From Acutalibacter muris (lineage in GTDB: Bacteria > Bacillota > Clostridia > Oscillospirales > Acutalibacteraceae): a DNA stretch of 64,000 nt. Below are positions 62,638-64,000 of the stretch, piece by piece. The position numbers and the translations under genes were made by a program. Under the pieces are notes generated by a model. It was not told the origin of the DNA and did no database searches. It worked only from the letters and a program-made list of their open reading frames with translations. Positions within the stretch are counted from its first letter, which is position 1, and the number at the start of each line of letters is the position of its first letter. The stretch lies in assembly GCF_002201475.1 (NCBI RefSeq), contig NZ_CP021422.1:1054001-1118000 (forward strand), given 5' to 3'.

Positions 62638-62706
62638 ATGAGCTTTTATATAACCTGCCCCCACTGTGGGGGACACTGCGAATTTAATCTGCCGAAAAAC
62701 TGGTGA
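62638..62706 (+). pseudogene. Truncated zinc-ribbon peptide, copy 1
   Basis: MSFYITCPHCGGH matches the start of the protein at 63442, then diverges (CEFNLPKNW, stop). It is the stub left at the duplication junction. Confidence 0.6.
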
Positions 62707-62725
62707 AAAGGAGCTGAAAATAGTC

Positions 62726-63421
62726 ATGAAAAGTATAAGTTTAGAAGAATTCAAGGGTTTTAGACCGTGCTGGTTGGAGACGGCTGAAGGAGCAAGGAGG
62801 CTGGAGGAGATAGGGAGCCGAAAGAAGCGGTGGACGGCTATGGATATCCTGGACTTGCCGGAAGACGAAGTAAGCGCGGAGGATAAGATATGGGCAGTAA
62901 CGAAGGCCGGGCTTATTGAGGAGCAAAAGCTGCATGAGTTTGCTTGCCGGTGCGCGGAGGAAGCGCTGAAGCTAGTGGAGGACCCTGACCCAAGGAGTGT
63001 TGCGGCAATAGAAGCAAAGCGGAAATGGCTTAAGGGCGAGATCAGTGATGAGGAGCTTGACGCAGCCAGTGCCGCAGCCAGTGCCGCCGCCAGGGCCGCC
63101 GCCAGTGCCGCCGCCAGTGCCGCCGCCAGGGCCGCAGCCTGGGACGTAGCCTGGGCCGCCGCCAGTGCCGCCGCCAGTGCCGCAGCCAGGGACACCGCCT
63201 GGGACGCAGCCTGGGACGCCGCCAGGGACGCAGCCTGGGCCGCCGCCAGGGCCGCCGCCAGGGCCGCCGCCAGTGCCGCCGCCTGGGCCGCAGTCTGGGA
63301 CGCCGCCAGGGACGCAGCCAGGGCCGCAGCCTGGGCCGCCAGGGACGCAGCCAGGGCCGCAGCCAGGGACGCAACTAGAAAAAAGCAGGTTGCCATACTC
63401 AGAGAACTGATTATAGACTAA
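62726..63421 (+). CDS. Ala-rich repeat protein, copy 2 (longer repeat array)
   Basis: 231 residues from ATG 62726. Domain 1-110 is nearly identical to copy 1 (ETAEGARRLEE instead of ETAAGARRLEE). The Ala-rich array is about twice as long (residues ~113-222), with units AASAAARAAASAAASAAARAAAW and DAARDAAWAAARAAARAAAS. The same DATRKKQ tail ends it. The array should form one long helix with a face of Ala and a face of Arg/Asp/Trp; the length difference shows expansion or contraction of the 12-base units. Confidence 0.7.
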   Translation: MKSISLEEFKGFRPCWLETAEGARRLEEIGSRKKRWTAMDILDLPEDEVSAEDKIWAVTKAGLIEEQKLHEFACRCAEEALKLVEDPDPRSVAAIEAKRKWLKGEISDEELDAASAAASAAARAAASAAASAAARAAAWDVAWAAASAAASAAARDTAWDAAWDAARDAAWAAARAAARAAASAAAWAAVWDAARDAARAAAWAARDAARAAARDATRKKQVAILRELIID

Positions 63422-63441
63422 AGGAGAAAGGGGCCAATACA

Positions 63442-63639
63442 ATGAGCTTTTATATAACCTGCCCCCACTGTGGGGGACACTTGGACCCCGGCGAGAGGTG
63501 CGACTGCCAGGATAAAAAAGAAGAAACCGCCCCCCGGCGGGGACCGGGAAAGCGGCAGGAAATATGTTCAGCTTTATTTTACCACCGGGACCGTGGTAAG
63601 TCAAGGCTGAATGACAAAAATCGCTATAAAGGAGCGTAA
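63442..63639 (+). CDS. Small zinc-ribbon protein, copy 2
   Basis: 65 residues. CPHCGGH...ERCDCQDKK gives four Cys in a zinc-ribbon arrangement; the rest is basic (RRGPGKRQEI...KSRLNDKNRYK). GGAGAAAGGGG lies upstream. Unknown function. Confidence 0.5.
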   Translation: MSFYITCPHCGGHLDPGERCDCQDKKEETAPRRGPGKRQEICSALFYHRDRGKSRLNDKNRYKGA

Positions 63640-63642
63640 AAA

Positions 63643-63732
63643 ATGCACTATAAAATGTATGATCCTGATAACCCGAGATTGTCCATAGATGTGGATATGG
63701 ACGGCGGCGGGCTGGTATGGGAGGAAGGATAG
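63643..63732 (+). CDS. Hypothetical 29-residue peptide
   Basis: ATG 63643 has AAAGGAG ahead: MHYKMYDPDNPRLSIDVDMDG, acidic. Not recognised. Confidence 0.4.
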   Translation: MHYKMYDPDNPRLSIDVDMDGGGLVWEEG

Positions 63733-63741
63733 GTGACAGGC

Positions 63742-64000
63742 ATGGACAATATGAGTATATATAACGCTCTGCGTACCCCGCCGAAAGAGGCGCTTACGCC
63801 TATTACGGAAGGGCGCATGAAGGGAAAATCTGACATTTCGCCTATGTGGCGTATCAAAGCCCTTACCGAGCGCTTTGGGCCCTGTGGGATAGGGTGGAAG
63901 TATGAGATGACCCGGCAGTGGCTGGAAACCGGCGCGGAGGGCAGTATAAAGGCCTTTTGTAATATTTTGCTTTACGTCAAATACGAGGATAAATGGAGCG
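63742..64000 (+). CDS. Phage single-strand annealing-type protein (5' part)
   Basis: 86 residues from ATG 63742 to the window end: SIYNALRTPPKEALTPITEGRMKGKSDISPMWRIKALTERFGPCGIGWKYEM. The pattern of a short lead, then MKGKSDISPMWRIKALTE and GxGWKY, resembles Rad52-like/DUF1071-type recombination proteins of Firmicutes phages, which anneal DNA strands. The C-terminal part is missing, so this is tentative. Confidence 0.55.
   Translation, partial: MDNMSIYNALRTPPKEALTPITEGRMKGKSDISPMWRIKALTERFGPCGIGWKYEMTRQWLETGAEGSIKAFCNILLYVKYEDKWS

Larger units (their letters stand above)
62084..63420. repeat. Tandem duplication of a two-gene unit
   Basis: Unit 1 (about 62090-62660) and unit 2 (about 62716-63464) share almost all bases of the Ala-rich gene and the start of the zinc-ribbon gene. 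Unit 2 has ~175 more bases, all within the 12-base repeat array. Confidence 0.85.

Noticed and set aside
62614..63604. Long - strand Ala-, Ser- or Gly-Pro-rich frames over the repeat array
   Set aside because: They come from reading the 12-base GC-rich repeats backward in other frames.

Overview
The window looks like a spore-forming, GC-rich gut Clostridium of the Oscillospiraceae type. The evidence is a DnaD/DnaI-style primosome pair, a spore SASP remnant, SdpR/SdpI, clean sigma-A promoters with 17-bp spacers, strong AGGAGG ribosome sites, and many Clostridia-type mobile genes. No species can be named from the sequence.

Layout. (1) 1-3,010: an AT-richer accessory segment with an ABC-transporter permease (cut by the window edge), a histidine kinase and an OmpR-type regulator. 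Two matching direct-repeat operators and a run of hairpins accompany them. (2) 3,100-12,240: ordinary chromosomal genes: a PurF-like protein without the catalytic Cys, a PLP aminotransferase, a flavoprotein, a NifU-like/GGGtGRT pair, SdpR/SdpI, two tRNA-Ser genes and a DnaC/DnaD-type pair. (3) 12,340-12,860: debris (beheaded XRE regulator, truncated SASP). (4) 13,020-23,325: left part of a decayed integrative conjugative element (ICE): DUF4143 ATPase, replication-type protein, Phd/ParE module, pilin-like chimera, PrgI, VirB4, DUF5697, DUF6100 and a fusion ending in VaFE surface repeats. (5) 23,327-43,965: a 21-kb carbohydrate locus for fructans or difructose anhydrides. It holds a broken GH91, a GH172, two GH32 enzymes and a GH32-like protein, a GH51, a LacI regulator, an ABC importer, a glycyl radical enzyme with its activase, a class II aldolase, an FGGY kinase, an Fe-type alcohol dehydrogenase and a phosphoesterase. 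(6) 44,290-54,200: a second ICE-like part (integrase, truncated sortase B, IS630 fragment, broken pcfJ, AbrB/PIN module, broken ligA, small mobile-element proteins). (7) 54,200-64,000: a prophage-like element with a large serine recombinase, two separate XRE repressor switches, two related candidate non-coding RNAs, an IS630 copy, a GH25 lysozyme with a small membrane protein, a tandem duplication of an Ala-rich gene, and a likely annealing protein cut by the window end.

How the genes fit together. In the sugar locus the LacI protein probably reads sites at 24,269, 28,448 and 28,574. The importer brings in oligosaccharide, GH172/GH32/GH51 cut it, and the co-transcribed glycyl radical enzyme, kinase, aldolase and alcohol dehydrogenase form a plausible anaerobic dehydration, phosphorylation, aldol-cleavage and reduction route. 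That order is inferred; I found no described pathway that it matches. This is the best candidate for an undescribed system. The second is the pair of RNA candidates at 57,390-57,745 and 58,040-58,330. The ICE parts carry an unusual number of fusion scars and frameshifts, so assembly error should be excluded before biology is built on them.
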